Assembly: GCF_017299535.1 (NCBI RefSeq)
Contig: NZ_CP071238.1
Coordinates: 4,526,001 to 4,590,000 of the forward strand
Direction: 5' to 3'
Source: Serratia marcescens subsp. marcescens ATCC 13880
GTDB lineage: Bacteria; Pseudomonadota; Gammaproteobacteria; Enterobacterales; Enterobacteriaceae
Length of the DNA: 64,000 nt
Shown here: piece after piece, positions 35,588 to 47,869 of the stretch
Numbering within the stretch: the stretch's first letter is position 1
Layout: the number at the start of each line of letters is the position of its first letter
Position numbers and translations under genes: made by a program
Notes under the pieces: model-generated
Told to the model about the DNA's origin: nothing
Seen by the model: the letters and a program-made list of their open reading frames with translations, nothing else
Database searches by the model: none

Positions 35588-36379
35588 TTAACGCGGCAAA
35601 ATCGCGCACTCTTTATCCAGCAGCGATTCTACCGACGCGCGATTGCCGACGTCCCAGCCGCGCTTCGAGGCCAGCAAAATAAACCCTTGCCGGCCGGCAA
35701 ACGTCGTCGGAACGACGACCACGCCATATTCCGCCAGCTGCGGCGGCGACAGATGGAAATAATCCGCCAAATCCTTAATCGGGTAGATGCCCATCACGGC
35801 TGGCTGCATCACGCGGCGAGCATAATAGGTGTGGCGTAACAACTTATCCGGCAAAGGCCGCCATTGCTCCTGTATGTAGGGGCGTTCCGCCTGCAATTGG
35901 CGCCGCACATCTTCGCGCAGACAGGTCAGGTGAATATGCAATTGGTTCTGGCTGCGGCCATAAGCGGAGTTGATCGCCATGCCCAACATATCATCCGGCA
36001 CCGGCCCGCCATACTCAGCGGCCAGCCGGTAACGCATCAGCCATGCATAGCCAAAATAGTCCGTCCGTTCCCCGGCCAGCAGCTGCGGGCTTTCGATGCC
36101 GGAGAGCGGCGCCGTCGGCACCAGGATGAAGTGATAGGGATAACGCGGGTTTTGCAGCACGCTGAAGCCCTGCGCTTTCCCCTGCGGCATATAAATCTGC
36201 TCACACGGGGCCGGATCGCGCTTTTGCTGATAGTTGGCCATGCAGAGCTTATCGACCACGCCCCACAACGCATCGGAACGGGCGCACCCCGTCAGAGAGA
36301 GAACCCCCAGCACCAGCAGCCAATGCCGGGCGGATAAAGCCAGGCGCGTCATTCTCGTAGTGATCTGTTTTTTCGCCAC
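35588..36379 (-). CDS. cdh: CDP-diacylglycerol diphosphatase
   Basis: Cdh hydrolyses CDP-diacylglycerol to phosphatidate and CMP at the membrane. The 263-residue protein has the HIT-like catalytic motif NQLHIHLTCLREDVR, matching E. coli NHFHIHISCIRPDVR. The N-terminus is basic, then hydrophobic, and ends in the lipobox LTGC (Cys32), so this version may be a lipoprotein rather than signal-anchored as in E. coli. The frame starts at GTG 36379; an ATG at 36352 is an alternative that keeps the signal. Confidence 0.88.
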   Translation of the reverse strand: MAKKQITTRMTRLALSARHWLLVLGVLSLTGCARSDALWGVVDKLCMANYQQKRDPAPCEQIYMPQGKAQGFSVLQNPRYPYHFILVPTAPLSGIESPQLLAGERTDYFGYAWLMRYRLAAEYGGPVPDDMLGMAINSAYGRSQNQLHIHLTCLREDVRRQLQAERPYIQEQWRPLPDKLLRHTYYARRVMQPAVMGIYPIKDLADYFHLSPPQLAEYGVVVVPTTFAGRQGFILLASKRGWDVGNRASVESLLDKECAILPR

Positions 36380-36503
36380 GTCAATTTTATTCCATTATGT
36401 CGTGCAGGCTACGGCGTCCTGCCGCGCTTAGCGTTACGAATGCGAGAAAGGCCGCAAAATGGAGAATGGTTGAGGGGCCAACGCGCGGCCCCTTGAGGAA
36501 AGA

Positions 36504-37949
36504 TTACGCCGTGCCGCCGACGGTCAACGTATCCAGTTTCAGCGTCGGTTGGCCGACGCCTACCGGCACGCTCTGGCCTTCCTTGCCGCACACGCCCACG
36601 CCTTTATCGAGCGCCAGATCGTTGCCGACCATCGAGATCTGCTGCATCGCCTCAATGCCGGAGCCGATCAGCGTCGCCCCTTTCACCGGCTTGGTGATAC
36701 GGCCCTTTTCGATCAGGTAGGTTTCGGTGGTGGAGAACACGAACTTGCCGGAGGTGATGTCCACCTGGCCGCCGCCAAAGTTCGGCGCGTACAGACCGTA
36801 CTCGACGCTGGCGATGATCTCTTCCGGCGTCGATTGGCCCGCCAGCATGTAGGTGTTGGTCATGCGCGGCATCGGCAGATGCGCGTAGGACTCGCGGCGG
36901 CCGTTGCCGGTCGGGGCGACGCCCATCAGCCGCGCGTTGAGCTTGTCCTGCATGTAACCTCTCAATACGCCGTTTTCAATCAGCACGTTGTACTGGCCCG
37001 GCACGCCTTCGTCGTCGATCGCCAGCGAGCCGCGGCGCCCGTGCAGAGTGCCGTCATCCACCACGGTGCACAGTTCGGACGCCACCCGCTCGCCCATATG
37101 GCCGCTGAACACCGAGGTGCCGCGTCGGTTGAAGTCGCCTTCCAGGCCGTGGCCCACCGCCTCATGCAGCAGCACGCCCGGCCAGCCGGCGCCCAACACT
37201 ACCGGCATATTGCCGGCCGGCGCCGCCACCGCGCCAAGATTAACCAGCGCCATGCGCACCGCTTCTTTGGCGTAGGCATCGGCGCGCACGTCGCCGTCGA
37301 CGGTTTCCAGGAAATAGTCATAACCGAAACGACCGCCGCCGCCGCTGGAGCCGCGCTCACGCTTGCCGTCCTGCTCCACCAGCACGCTGACGGAGAGGCG
37401 CACCAGCGGGCGAACATCCGCCGCCAGCGTGCCGTCGGTGGCGGCCACCAACACCTGCTCGTAAACGCCGGTAATGCTGGCGTTCACTTCCTGCACTCGC
37501 GCATCGGCGGCGCGCGCCACCTTGTCGACGCGGTGCAGCAGGGCGATTTTCTCTTCGCGCGGCAGACTTTGCAGCGGATCGAGCAGCGGATACAGCGCCC
37601 GGTAACCGATCTCACCCAGGGTATGCGCCCGCCCGTCGCCCTGCTCACGCACGATGCTGCGCGCCGCCTGGGCGCTCTGCTGCAGCGCATTCAGGGTGAT
37701 CTGATCGGCATAGGCGAAGCCGGTCTTCTCACCGCTGACGGCGCGCACGCCGACGCCCTGGTCGATATTGTAAGAGCCATCCTTGATGATGCCGTCCTCG
37801 ATCACCCAGGCTTCGTGATAGCTGGACTGGAAATAGAGATCGGCGTAGTCGATACGGCGTTCTGCCAGTTGACCCAGTACCCTGTACAGGTCTTGATGAC
37901 TCAGCTTGTTGGTAGCGAGTAACTGCTCACTGACAAACGTCAGGCTCAT
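36504..37949 (-). CDS. tldD: Metalloprotease subunit TldD
   Basis: TldD is the zinc-bearing subunit of the TldD/TldE protease. The 481 residues equal E. coli TldD. The metal motif HEAVGH lies at residues 262-267 and a conserved cysteine occurs in GVCGKEG near residue 454. Partner pmbA is at 23908-25248. It is seven bases downstream of the nitrilase-family gene and belongs to the rng-yhdP-nit-tldD minus-strand run. Confidence 0.96.
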   Translation of the reverse strand: MSLTFVSEQLLATNKLSHQDLYRVLGQLAERRIDYADLYFQSSYHEAWVIEDGIIKDGSYNIDQGVGVRAVSGEKTGFAYADQITLNALQQSAQAARSIVREQGDGRAHTLGEIGYRALYPLLDPLQSLPREEKIALLHRVDKVARAADARVQEVNASITGVYEQVLVAATDGTLAADVRPLVRLSVSVLVEQDGKRERGSSGGGGRFGYDYFLETVDGDVRADAYAKEAVRMALVNLGAVAAPAGNMPVVLGAGWPGVLLHEAVGHGLEGDFNRRGTSVFSGHMGERVASELCTVVDDGTLHGRRGSLAIDDEGVPGQYNVLIENGVLRGYMQDKLNARLMGVAPTGNGRRESYAHLPMPRMTNTYMLAGQSTPEEIIASVEYGLYAPNFGGGQVDITSGKFVFSTTETYLIEKGRITKPVKGATLIGSGIEAMQQISMVGNDLALDKGVGVCGKEGQSVPVGVGQPTLKLDTLTVGGTA

Positions 37950-37956
37950 AATGGTT

Positions 37957-38817
37957 TCACTCTTGATTGGAGGATAGCTTGTCAGACGGCGCCGTCAGCG
38001 ACGTCTGGAATCGGTTGTGCTGCAGCACCGGCATCTGCGCACGAATATTTTTCAGGCTTGCGGCGTCCACACGCACCTTCAGTGCCGCCACGGCGTCCGC
38101 GTTCTCGGCCAGCACCTTGCCCCAGCCGTCGACAGCCATCGAGTGGCCCCAGGTGCGGCGGGTCGGCCCGTGGCGCCCCACCTGCGCCGGCGCCAGGATC
38201 ATGCACTGGTTTTCGATCGCCCGGGCGCGCAGCAGGATTTCCCAATGCGCCTCGCCGGTCACCCGGGTAAAGGCCGCCGGCACCGAAATCAGTTCGGCGC
38301 CCTGCGCCCGCAGCGCCTGGAACAGCGCAGGGAAGCGCAGATCGTAACATATGGTCATGCCCAAACGCCCGACCGGCGTATCCACCACCGTCAGGTGCTG
38401 CCCGTGCTGGTAGGTATCCGACTCGCGGTAATGGCCGTGCGCATCGTTGATGTCCACATCGAACATGTGCAGCTTGTCGTAGCGGGCGCGGATCTCGCCC
38501 TGTTCGTCGAACAACAGGCTGCTGGTGGTGATAAGTTCCGGGTTTTCACGGCTGATCAAGGGCATCGAGCCCACCAGCAACCACACGCCATAGCGGCGCG
38601 CCAGCTCGCGCACCGCGTTCTGCAGCGGGCCATCGCCCTGTTTTTCCGCCTGTTGGCGGTAGGCCGCGGAGTTGGCGAACAGCAGCGCGTTCTCCGGCGT
38701 CATGACCAGTTTTACCCCGGCATTGAGCTGCTTGATCTGCTGTTCAATCTGGGCCAGGTTATCGCGCACCTGATCGCCACTGCACAACTGCAACAACGCA
38801 ACGTTAGCATTCCTCAT
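37957..38817 (-). CDS. Carbon-nitrogen hydrolase, Nit1-like deaminated glutathione amidase
   Basis: This 286-residue nitrilase-superfamily protein has the catalytic triad E42 (TPENALLF), K115 (YDKLHMFD) and C157 ([10 protein letters not shown]). The [23 protein letters not shown] segment after the cysteine is typical of Nit1/Nit2 omega-amidases; bacterial Nit1-like enzymes repair deaminated glutathione. E. coli K-12 lacks a gene at this locus between yhdP and tldD. It overlaps the yhdP stop by four bases and is cotranscribed. The precise substrate is inferred. Confidence 0.87.
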   Translation of the reverse strand: MRNANVALLQLCSGDQVRDNLAQIEQQIKQLNAGVKLVMTPENALLFANSAAYRQQAEKQGDGPLQNAVRELARRYGVWLLVGSMPLISRENPELITTSSLLFDEQGEIRARYDKLHMFDVDINDAHGHYRESDTYQHGQHLTVVDTPVGRLGMTICYDLRFPALFQALRAQGAELISVPAAFTRVTGEAHWEILLRARAIENQCMILAPAQVGRHGPTRRTWGHSMAVDGWGKVLAENADAVAALKVRVDAASLKNIRAQMPVLQHNRFQTSLTAPSDKLSSNQE

Positions 38818-41800
38818 GACGCCTTATCCTCCTTTGCCTTACGAAGTACCTCATTGATCTTCGGCTGGTCGAGATCGCCGCCGATATGGTAGCGAATCAG
38901 CGAAATCTTGCTCCACAGCGGCCCCAGCACCTGCGAGGCGGCAAATACCGCCGCGCCGACGATCGGGTTGACGACAAACGCCGTGGCCACGCCGACGGTC
39001 GCCGAAATCGCCGGCGCCACCACCGCCTCCATATCGATGCGGCGGCGCGCCAGATCGATCTGGCCGCTCATGGCGATATCCGCCGCCAGGCCGTCGATCA
39101 ATAGATTATCTGTATGCATTATGCCATCTTTCAGCCAGGCGGTACTGCGGATGGAATCAAAGTAGAAGCCTTTGCCGAAGGTATCGCTGAAATCGAACTG
39201 CAGCTTGCGCAGCAGGGCGTCGAAACTGACCAGCCGCAGCAGCTGACCGGCACGGCCACCGCCCATACTGTCGATCTCGCCCTTGCCCATCTTGACCTGC
39301 AGCGCGCCGCTCAACGTATTCACCTGCGGCTGCCACGGCGCGCCGTGCCAGTACAGATCGAAGTCCACGTCGTAAGGCGCCCCTTTCAGCGGGATAGTGA
39401 TGCCGAAGAAGGCGGCGGTTTCATCGATCTTGCCGCCGAGCAGCTTGCCTTTCAGCGAGCTGCGCTCTTCCTGCGCGTTTTGTTTCCACAGGCCGGTGGC
39501 GCTCATGCGCCCTTTGCCGGTATCGACCAGGCCGTGATCCAGCGTCAGGGTATCTCCCCGATTGGTCAGATCCGCCTCGACCCTGCCGAGGTTCTGCCCC
39601 AGCACCCAGCACGACTTGCAGCGCAGCATCAGCGAAGGCCAGTCGCGGAAAGAAAGTTTCTCGGTCGACGGCGCCGCCGCGCCCGCCGCGTTTTTCGTCT
39701 CAGCGAACTGTGGGTTGTAATACAGGTAGTTGATATCGGCGCGCCACGGCCCGCGATCGGCCACCCGCAGGCTGCCGTCCACTTCGTCGCTCTTGGCGCT
39801 CACCAGGGTAGCGCCAAGCTGTTTTTCGGCCGACAGCGTCAGCTTATGCCAGGCCTGGCCGCCCAACAGCAGCTGCGGCGTGGTCAGCGCCACGGTGGTG
39901 GGGAAGCTGAAACCGCCCACCTGACCGCTGCCGCCGCCCTGTTTCAGCGCCGGCGCCAGCAGCGCCAGCCATTGCTCGCCGTCCAGCGCCGGCAGGTTCA
40001 GCGTCATCGATTTGCCGGCCGGCAGCGGCGGGGTGCCGCCACCGTTGGTTTGCCAGGCGGCGCGCGCCAGATTCACCTGTTTTTTGTCGAAGTTCCATTC
40101 ACTGTTGAAGCGGTTCTGCTTGCCCGCGCTGCCGGTCAACATGAAGCCGTTCAAACCGCCTTTGACCTTGACGTTCACCGGCAGCGCTTCGCCCGGCGCC
40201 TTGTCCAGCGGTGAAGGTAAGTGACTGCTCACTTTCTTCAGGTCTGCGTCAAGGCCGATATCGTAGCTGGCCGAACCTTGGTGCGGCAGCGTGATGGCCA
40301 CCTGGCTCTGCCAGGGCGCGCTGCCGCTGAGCGCATCGGCGGCCTCTTTCGGCAGGCCGGGGAACTTGCCCGGCTGCCAGTCTCCTTTCAGGCCGACGTT
40401 GACCTTGTAGTCACGCTCGCCTTCCTGCGTAGTGAAGTTGACCGCCACCGGTTGCCCGAACCAGTTGGCCGACAGGGTGTCGCTCTCCAGATTGCCATTG
40501 TCGAAGCGGAACTTGCCGCTGAGCTTCTGCAGCTCGCTTTCCAGCGGTTTTATCAGCAACGAATTGTTGTTCAGCGCCACTTCGCCGGTGGCTCTGACCT
40601 GCTCGCCGTCCAGGGGGATATCAAGATGTAAGCGCCCACTGACATCACCGCCAATCTGCAGCTGCTCCAGCGCCGCCCCCAGCGAATCGTGCAACGGTGT
40701 CTGCATGAAGTAATCATGTACGTCGCTGCCCGCACCCGCGACGTCGGCGTCGATCAACAACCGCTCTTTCAGGTAATCCGGGATCACCGCGCTGATATTT
40801 TTGCCCGCCACCTTGCCCAACCGGGTTTGCGGCGCATGCATCCACAGCCCCTCGTTGGCGAAATCGAGATCGATCGCCAAATCGGTCAGCGCCGGCCAGC
40901 CCGGTTGGAACTGGAAGGTGGCGTGACGCAGCGGCACGAAGACTTCGAACTGCCCTTCGTTTTTGCGGTACGGGAAATGCTGCGGATCGCCGGAATAAAT
41001 CAGCGTGGCGTTATCCACCTGGCCGCCCTGAATGGCGCCGCCCAGGTAGTCCACCAGATGCTTGCCCATCAACGGCTCCGGGAAATAGCGCCAGGCGTCG
41101 GCGCCGTCATACAGGCGGATGCCCGCCAGAATGTTCAGCCACGGCTCGCCCTTGGCCGGCTGCTGATAACGGAAATCACCGTTGACCCACAGCGACTTCG
41201 CCTTGACGTCCAGCCCCTGGCTCGCCAGCTCCCAACCTTGGTCGTTGTAACGCCAGGTCAGCGCGCCGCGCGCGCTGCTGATTTCAAGCGGCGCGCGGAA
41301 CATGTCGCCGTAAGGCAGGGTGCTGTCAGTGAGCCCCAGCGTCAGGCGGCCGTTCTCCACCCCGCCGCTCAACGCGCCGGAGAAGTGGTTGACGCCCGGC
41401 AGCAGTTCCCAACGCTGCCAGCTGACATCGCGCCACAGCGCCTGAAAACGGCTCTTTTCCGGCTGCTTGAGCGGGATGTCCAGCGCCAGCGCTGCCACCT
41501 GCCCCTGCGGCTGCAGATCGTTCCAGCGCTCGAGCGCGTCCGGACTGAGGAACGAGAAGGTCGGCAGCAGCGCCGACAGGCGCTCCAGTTGAAGGTGAGT
41601 CGCGCGCACCCGCAGCTCTTCATTCTGCGCCGGCCCCATGAATTCGGTGTTTTCCGGCAGCCACAGCGCGGAAAGCGCGCCCTGCGGCCAGGCCTGGCCG
41701 TCGGTGCTCAACCGCAGCTGCGGCACGTCGAGCTGCCAACCGGTGCCCTGGCGGCGCAACGACAGCGCCAGATTGTCCACGTCCAGCCGGTGCTGCGCGG

Positions 41801-42617
41801 CGCCGGTATTCCAGTTGGCCGCCCCCTGCTTGAGCAACGCATGGCCGCCGGCGATTTCGCCGTTCTGCACCTGCAGCCAGGCCGCCAGGCTGAAGTCGGC
41901 GCTTTCCAGCCCGGTATTGGCGCGCAGCCAGCGGGTAAACCAGGGTTTCATGTCGATGTTATCGGCCTGCAGATAGACCGTGCCGGTGTCCAGCAGGCCC
42001 TGATTATCGCGCAGGTCCATGCGCAGCTGCACCACGCCGTGTTGGCCGTTCAGCGTCGACAGGCTGATCTGCCCCTCGGCGCGGTGGCGATCGCGGCCAT
42101 TGAGCCAGGTCAGTTGGGGAATGTCGAATTCGGCGCGCGCGCCGGCAGGTGTCAGGAACGAGATACGGCTGTCGCGCAGATCGAAATGGTCGAGCTGGCG
42201 CAGCATCAGATCGCTGATTTTACCGGGCTCAAGGCCGTCGCCCTCACGATCGCCGCCCAGCGTGGCGTTCAGATCGAGGCGGAATTGATAGAAGGTCAGA
42301 TCGCGGAACTGCCAGCGCCAATGCAGCAGCGATTGCCACACGTCCAGCGCCAGCGTCACGCGTTCGATATGCACATCGCTTTTGGGCAGCGTAACGCTCA
42401 GGTTGCGCACTTCAAGCTGTGGGCCGAAGGTTTCCCAACTGCCCTGCAGGAAATCCATCTGCACAGGCACACCGGATAGCTTCTCCACCTGCGCCAGCAG
42501 TTGGGGACGATAGTCGTTCAGCTTCGGCAGCATCAGGCGCAGCCCGCTGATCAGCAGCGCCACAATCACGATTAGGGTGGCGCCTGTTGCTAACAGAATC
42601 CCAGGCAGTCGCCTCAC
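38814..42617 (-). CDS. yhdP: AsmA2 domain-containing protein YhdP
   Basis: YhdP is a large inner-membrane-anchored AsmA/TamB-like protein that moves phospholipids toward the outer membrane. The 1267 residues match E. coli (1266). One N-terminal transmembrane segment (about residues 7-30) is followed by a very long periplasmic beta-groove region with repeated short strands. GTG at 42617 with AAGGAG six bases upstream gives MRRLPGILLATGATL, the E. coli N-terminus. It overlaps the nitrilase gene start. Confidence 0.95.
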   Translation of the reverse strand: MRRLPGILLATGATLIVIVALLISGLRLMLPKLNDYRPQLLAQVEKLSGVPVQMDFLQGSWETFGPQLEVRNLSVTLPKSDVHIERVTLALDVWQSLLHWRWQFRDLTFYQFRLDLNATLGGDREGDGLEPGKISDLMLRQLDHFDLRDSRISFLTPAGARAEFDIPQLTWLNGRDRHRAEGQISLSTLNGQHGVVQLRMDLRDNQGLLDTGTVYLQADNIDMKPWFTRWLRANTGLESADFSLAAWLQVQNGEIAGGHALLKQGAANWNTGAAQHRLDVDNLALSLRRQGTGWQLDVPQLRLSTDGQAWPQGALSALWLPENTEFMGPAQNEELRVRATHLQLERLSALLPTFSFLSPDALERWNDLQPQGQVAALALDIPLKQPEKSRFQALWRDVSWQRWELLPGVNHFSGALSGGVENGRLTLGLTDSTLPYGDMFRAPLEISSARGALTWRYNDQGWELASQGLDVKAKSLWVNGDFRYQQPAKGEPWLNILAGIRLYDGADAWRYFPEPLMGKHLVDYLGGAIQGGQVDNATLIYSGDPQHFPYRKNEGQFEVFVPLRHATFQFQPGWPALTDLAIDLDFANEGLWMHAPQTRLGKVAGKNISAVIPDYLKERLLIDADVAGAGSDVHDYFMQTPLHDSLGAALEQLQIGGDVSGRLHLDIPLDGEQVRATGEVALNNNSLLIKPLESELQKLSGKFRFDNGNLESDTLSANWFGQPVAVNFTTQEGERDYKVNVGLKGDWQPGKFPGLPKEAADALSGSAPWQSQVAITLPHQGSASYDIGLDADLKKVSSHLPSPLDKAPGEALPVNVKVKGGLNGFMLTGSAGKQNRFNSEWNFDKKQVNLARAAWQTNGGGTPPLPAGKSMTLNLPALDGEQWLALLAPALKQGGGSGQVGGFSFPTTVALTTPQLLLGGQAWHKLTLSAEKQLGATLVSAKSDEVDGSLRVADRGPWRADINYLYYNPQFAETKNAAGAAAPSTEKLSFRDWPSLMLRCKSCWVLGQNLGRVEADLTNRGDTLTLDHGLVDTGKGRMSATGLWKQNAQEERSSLKGKLLGGKIDETAAFFGITIPLKGAPYDVDFDLYWHGAPWQPQVNTLSGALQVKMGKGEIDSMGGGRAGQLLRLVSFDALLRKLQFDFSDTFGKGFYFDSIRSTAWLKDGIMHTDNLLIDGLAADIAMSGQIDLARRRIDMEAVVAPAISATVGVATAFVVNPIVGAAVFAASQVLGPLWSKISLIRYHIGGDLDQPKINEVLRKAKEDKAS

Positions 42618-42667
42618 GCAGTTCTCCTTGCTCCGCTGCCTGGCAACGGGAATATCTATGCACTGAC

Positions 42668-42687
42668 GGGCCCGGCGTGCCGGGCCC
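42668..42687. repeat. GC-rich perfect hairpin between rng and yhdP
   Basis: GGGCCCGG (42668-42675) and CCGGGCCC (42680-42687) are perfect arms around CGTG. No T-run follows on the minus strand, so it may be an mRNA processing or attenuation element rather than a terminator. Confidence 0.55.
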
Positions 42688-42705
42688 CTACCGATGTCGG
42701 GCGGG

Positions 42706-44175
42706 CTACATCATGACGACGTCGAACTGCTCCTGGCTGTACAACGGTTCGATCTGCACCTTCACCTGTTTGCCGACGAAGATCTCCACTTCGGCCAGCG
42801 CATGCGACTCTTCGCTCTTCAGCGCTTCGCCGACCGCCGCGGAGGCGTACACCAGGAAGCGATCGGAATCGTAAGCATGGTGCACGCGCACAATCTCGCG
42901 CAGGATCTCGTAGCACACGGTTTCCACCGTTTTCACGGTGCCGCGCCCATTGCAAGTAGGACAATCGTGACAGAGCACATGTTCAATGCTTTCACGCGTG
43001 CGTTTACGCGTCATTTCAACTAAGCCTAGCTGAGAGAAGCCGTTGATCGTGGTTTTTACCCGATCTTTACTCAACGCCTGCTCCAGCGAGTGCAGCACCC
43101 GGCGGCGATGCTCTTCGTTGTTCATATCGATAAAGTCGATGATGATGATGCCGCCCAGGTTGCGCAGCCGCAGCTGGCGCGCGATGGCCTGCGTCGCCTC
43201 GATGTTGGTATTGAAAATGGTTTCGTCGAGGTTGCGGTGGCCGACGAAGGCGCCGGTGTTGATGTCAACCGTGGTCATCGCCTCGGTCTGATCGATGATC
43301 AGATAGCCGCCGGACTTCAGCTCCACCTTGCGCTCCAGCGCGCGCTGGATCTCGTTTTCCACATCGTACAGATCGAAAATCGGCTGGCTGCCGGTATAGA
43401 GCTCGAGCTTGTTGGTGATGTCCGGAATGTACTCGCCGGTGAACTCCACCAGCAGATCGTGCGTCAGCCGCGAATCGACGCGAATGCGATCCAGCGCCGC
43501 GCCGGCGAAATCGCGCAAAATGCGCTGCGCCAACGCCAGCTCGCCGTACAGCTTGTATTTGGTCTGGTTGCGCTTCTTGCGCTCCATCACCTTGGTCCAC
43601 AGGCGTTTGAGGAATGCGGCGTCCTGCGCCAGCTCTTCCTCGCCGATGCCTTCCGCCGCGGTGCGGATGATAAAACCGCCCAGCTCGTCGCAGTGCGGCG
43701 CCACGATCGCCTTCAGGCGCTCGCGCTCGGCTTCGCTTTCGATGCGCTGCGACACGCCGACGTGCGCCGCGCCCGGCATGAAGACCAGATAACGCGAAGG
43801 CAGCGTGATATCGGTGGTCAAACGCGCGCCCTTGGTGCCAAGCGGATCTTTCACCACCTGCACCATCAGGTCTTGCCCCTGGCGCACCAGCTCGGCGATG
43901 TCGCGCACGTGGAAGTTTTTCCGCTCGTCGCCGGCGACGCATTCGGTATGCGGCATGATGTCGGAGGCGTGCAGGAAGGCGGCCTTGTCCAGGCCGATGT
44001 CGACGAACGCCGCCTGCATGCCCGGCAGGACGCGGCTGACGCGCCCTTTATAAATATTGCCGACGATGCCGCGTTTGGATTCGCGTTCGATATGGATCTC
44101 TTGCAGAATGCCGCCATCGATATAGGCGACCCGCGTTTCAGACGGTGTGATATTAACCAGTAGCTCAGCTGTCAT
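42706..44175 (-). CDS. rng: Ribonuclease G
   Basis: RNase G matures the 16S rRNA 5' end and decays some mRNAs. The 489 residues equal E. coli Rng. An S1 domain lies near residues 38-130, catalytic aspartates near TVDINTGAFVG and IIIIDFIDM, and the zinc-link CPTCNGRG near residue 408. It is the first gene of the rng-yhdP-nit-tldD run and lies 38 bases after the Maf gene. Confidence 0.96.
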   Translation of the reverse strand: MTAELLVNITPSETRVAYIDGGILQEIHIERESKRGIVGNIYKGRVSRVLPGMQAAFVDIGLDKAAFLHASDIMPHTECVAGDERKNFHVRDIAELVRQGQDLMVQVVKDPLGTKGARLTTDITLPSRYLVFMPGAAHVGVSQRIESEAERERLKAIVAPHCDELGGFIIRTAAEGIGEEELAQDAAFLKRLWTKVMERKKRNQTKYKLYGELALAQRILRDFAGAALDRIRVDSRLTHDLLVEFTGEYIPDITNKLELYTGSQPIFDLYDVENEIQRALERKVELKSGGYLIIDQTEAMTTVDINTGAFVGHRNLDETIFNTNIEATQAIARQLRLRNLGGIIIIDFIDMNNEEHRRRVLHSLEQALSKDRVKTTINGFSQLGLVEMTRKRTRESIEHVLCHDCPTCNGRGTVKTVETVCYEILREIVRVHHAYDSDRFLVYASAAVGEALKSEESHALAEVEIFVGKQVKVQIEPLYSQEQFDVVMM

Positions 44176-44213
44176 GCCTTCTCCTCAGAGCCGGTCGATA
44201 ATGGCAGCGCCCA

Positions 44214-44798
44214 TCAACCGGTTCTTACATCACGTAATGCGACAAAATTACTGAGCAGCTCATGTGTTTCGACCAGCGGCAGACCAACCACTGCGTGATA
44301 ACTCCCGGTTATCGTTCTGACGAAACAACCACCCTTTCCTTGAATTCCATAGGCGCCCGCCTTATCCATCGGTTCGCCCGTAGCAATATAGTCGCGGATA
44401 TCCTGTTGTGACAGGCTGCGGAACGTCACGTCGGTCACCACCAGTTGGCAACGCACGTCGTGGCGATCGGCGATCGCCACTGCCGTCATCACCTGATGCT
44501 GCTTGCCGGACAGGGCCGCCAGCATGTCCGCCGCATGGGCTTCGTCGCGCGGCTTCTCCAGCACCCGGCCGTTGAGCACCACGATGGTGTCGGCGCCCAG
44601 CACCGGCCGATCTTCCTGCGCCAGCGCCACGCCCGCTTTGGCCTTGTCCTGCGCCAGGCGGCGCACATAGGCCTCCGCGGCTTCGCCTTCCCGGCGCTGC
44701 TCTTCGGTATGCGTCAGCAGAATGTCGAACGACACGCCCAGCAGGGTCAGCAGTTCACGTCGACGTGGGGAGCCGGAGGCCAGATAAAGCGAAGTCAT
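44214..44798 (-). CDS. yhdE: Maf-family nucleoside triphosphate pyrophosphatase YhdE
   Basis: YhdE hydrolyses dTTP, UTP and modified analogues, limiting their incorporation. The 194-residue protein starts with the substrate-binding motif [14 protein letters not shown] and contains [18 protein letters not shown] and [10 protein letters not shown], all characteristic of Maf. It is ten bases downstream of mreD, the usual order. Confidence 0.95.
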   Translation of the reverse strand: MTSLYLASGSPRRRELLTLLGVSFDILLTHTEEQRREGEAAEAYVRRLAQDKAKAGVALAQEDRPVLGADTIVVLNGRVLEKPRDEAHAADMLAALSGKQHQVMTAVAIADRHDVRCQLVVTDVTFRSLSQQDIRDYIATGEPMDKAGAYGIQGKGGCFVRTITGSYHAVVGLPLVETHELLSNFVALRDVRTG

Positions 44799-44808
44799 TG
44801 ATATACCC

Positions 44809-45297
44809 TTACTGTACGGCGAACTGACGGCGGATTTTGCGCATCAACAGGAATAACCACGGCCACAAAATGCCGTTTACCACACTACTCCAGAACACCT
44901 CTGGGCGGAAAGAGACGTTGATCACTAAAAACTCAGCCCAGAACACCACCACATCCATCGACAGCGACAGCAGCACGACGATAAGCGCCTGTTGCCACAG
45001 CGCCATATTGCGGAACAGTTGGAATTTGAACGCCACCAGATAGGCGATGATGCCCAGCGCCAGCGCGCGCACGCCCAGCGTGGAACCGAGGATCAGATCC
45101 ATGATCAGCCCCAGCACGAAGCCGGTGCCGACGTTGACCCGGTGCGGCAAGGCCATCACCCAGTAGATCAGGATCAACACCAGCCAGGAAGGCCGGAACA
45201 TGTAGATCTGTTCCGGCCACGGCATGATTTGCAGCACCAACGCCACCAGGAACGACAGCCAGATTATCCAGCGCCCGTGGCTGCGGTAGCTGTTCAT
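44809..45297 (-). CDS. mreD: Rod shape-determining protein MreD
   Basis: MreD is an integral membrane component of the elongasome. The 162-residue protein has about five hydrophobic segments and matches the E. coli length. Its start overlaps the mreC stop by four bases. MSR order mreB-mreC-mreD-yhdE-rng is conserved in enterics. Confidence 0.94.
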   Translation of the reverse strand: MNSYRSHGRWIIWLSFLVALVLQIMPWPEQIYMFRPSWLVLILIYWVMALPHRVNVGTGFVLGLIMDLILGSTLGVRALALGIIAYLVAFKFQLFRNMALWQQALIVVLLSLSMDVVVFWAEFLVINVSFRPEVFWSSVVNGILWPWLFLLMRKIRRQFAVQ

Positions 45298-46319
45298 TGC
45301 ACCACCCCCGCCGCCGCGGGCTGAACCTGAGGCTGAGCAGAGGCCGGAGCCGTGGTTTGCGGCGCCACCCCGGTGGCCGGAGCCGGCAGTTGCGGCCCGA
45401 CGGAACCGGCAGGCGGCAGCACCTGCGGCATCATCTGCATCAGGCGTTCATTGGCCACGCGGTGCACTTCGTCCGGCGGCAGCGGCATGTCGCCGTTGCG
45501 ATCGGCGCCCCACAGCAGCAACAGGTAACGCAAGCGCTGCAGACCGGCGGTCGGCCGCGCCTGAATCACAGTGTAAGCGCGCTGGTTGTCGACCTTGACC
45601 GAGGAGACCACCGCCACCGGATAGCCTTCCGGGAAGCGGCCGCCGAGACCGGAGGTGACCAGCACGTCGCCAACGCGGATATCGGTGTTGTTCGGCAGAT
45701 GCTCCAGTTGCAGATCGTCGGCGCAGCCGCTGCCTGCGGCGATCACCCGAATATCGTTGCGCAGCACCTGGATCGGCAGCGCATGCGAGGCGTCGCAGAT
45801 CAGCAGCACGCGGCTGGTGACTTTCGCCACCGCCACCACCTGACCGACCACGCCCTTGTCGCTGATGACCGGCTGGCCTTCATAGACGCCGTTGTCCGAC
45901 CCTTTGTCGATCACCACCTGATCGCTATACGGATCGGAACCGGTGGAGATCACCTGGGTGACCATCTTGTGTTCGTCCTGACGCAGCGGAGAACCCAGCA
46001 GCTCGCGCAAGCGGGCGTTTTCCTGCTTGAATTGGCCAAGAAGAAGAATATCGCTGTTTTTCAGCAGCAGTTCCTGCCGCAGAGCGCGGTTTTCCAGCTC
46101 CAGCTGTTGGCGGGTGGCCAGCGTCTCTGACACGCTGTCCAAAACTTTACGTGGCCCGTTGGCCAGAAAATAGAAAGGGCTGACTGCGGTGTCCATGTAG
46201 TTGCGTATCTTCACGAACGTGCCGAGCCGGCTGTCGGCAACGATCAGGCCAATGGCCGCAATCACCGCCAAAAAAAGTCGCAGTTGCAGGGAAGGCCCCC
46301 TGCTAAAAATCGGCTTCAT
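45294..46319 (-). CDS. mreC: Cell shape-determining protein MreC
   Basis: MreC is a bitopic periplasmic scaffold of the elongasome. The 341-residue protein has an N-terminal transmembrane helix (about residues 10-30), a coiled coil (about 65-105), the beta-sandwich MreC domain (VITRV-type region [19 protein letters not shown]) and a proline/alanine/glutamine-rich tail (about 285-341). It overlaps mreD by four bases and follows mreB by 94 bases. Confidence 0.95.
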   Translation of the reverse strand: MKPIFSRGPSLQLRLFLAVIAAIGLIVADSRLGTFVKIRNYMDTAVSPFYFLANGPRKVLDSVSETLATRQQLELENRALRQELLLKNSDILLLGQFKQENARLRELLGSPLRQDEHKMVTQVISTGSDPYSDQVVIDKGSDNGVYEGQPVISDKGVVGQVVAVAKVTSRVLLICDASHALPIQVLRNDIRVIAAGSGCADDLQLEHLPNNTDIRVGDVLVTSGLGGRFPEGYPVAVVSSVKVDNQRAYTVIQARPTAGLQRLRYLLLLWGADRNGDMPLPPDEVHRVANERLMQMMPQVLPPAGSVGPQLPAPATGVAPQTTAPASAQPQVQPAAAGVVQ

Positions 46320-46413
46320 AAATTATGCGAGTTCCTCGACAACAGAAAGAGGAACCGTACCCGATTCTCGCTGTGCGCATTCATCCGATACGATTCCTCC
46401 TTCCAGGGGCTGA

Positions 46414-47869
<1,456 letters not shown>

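Noticed and set aside
36549..37922. 457-codon plus-strand open frame opposite tldD
   Set aside because: Mirror frame of tldD; no independent support.
40689..42479. 596-codon plus-strand open frame opposite yhdP
   Set aside because: Antisense of yhdP without recognisable domains or ribosome-binding site.
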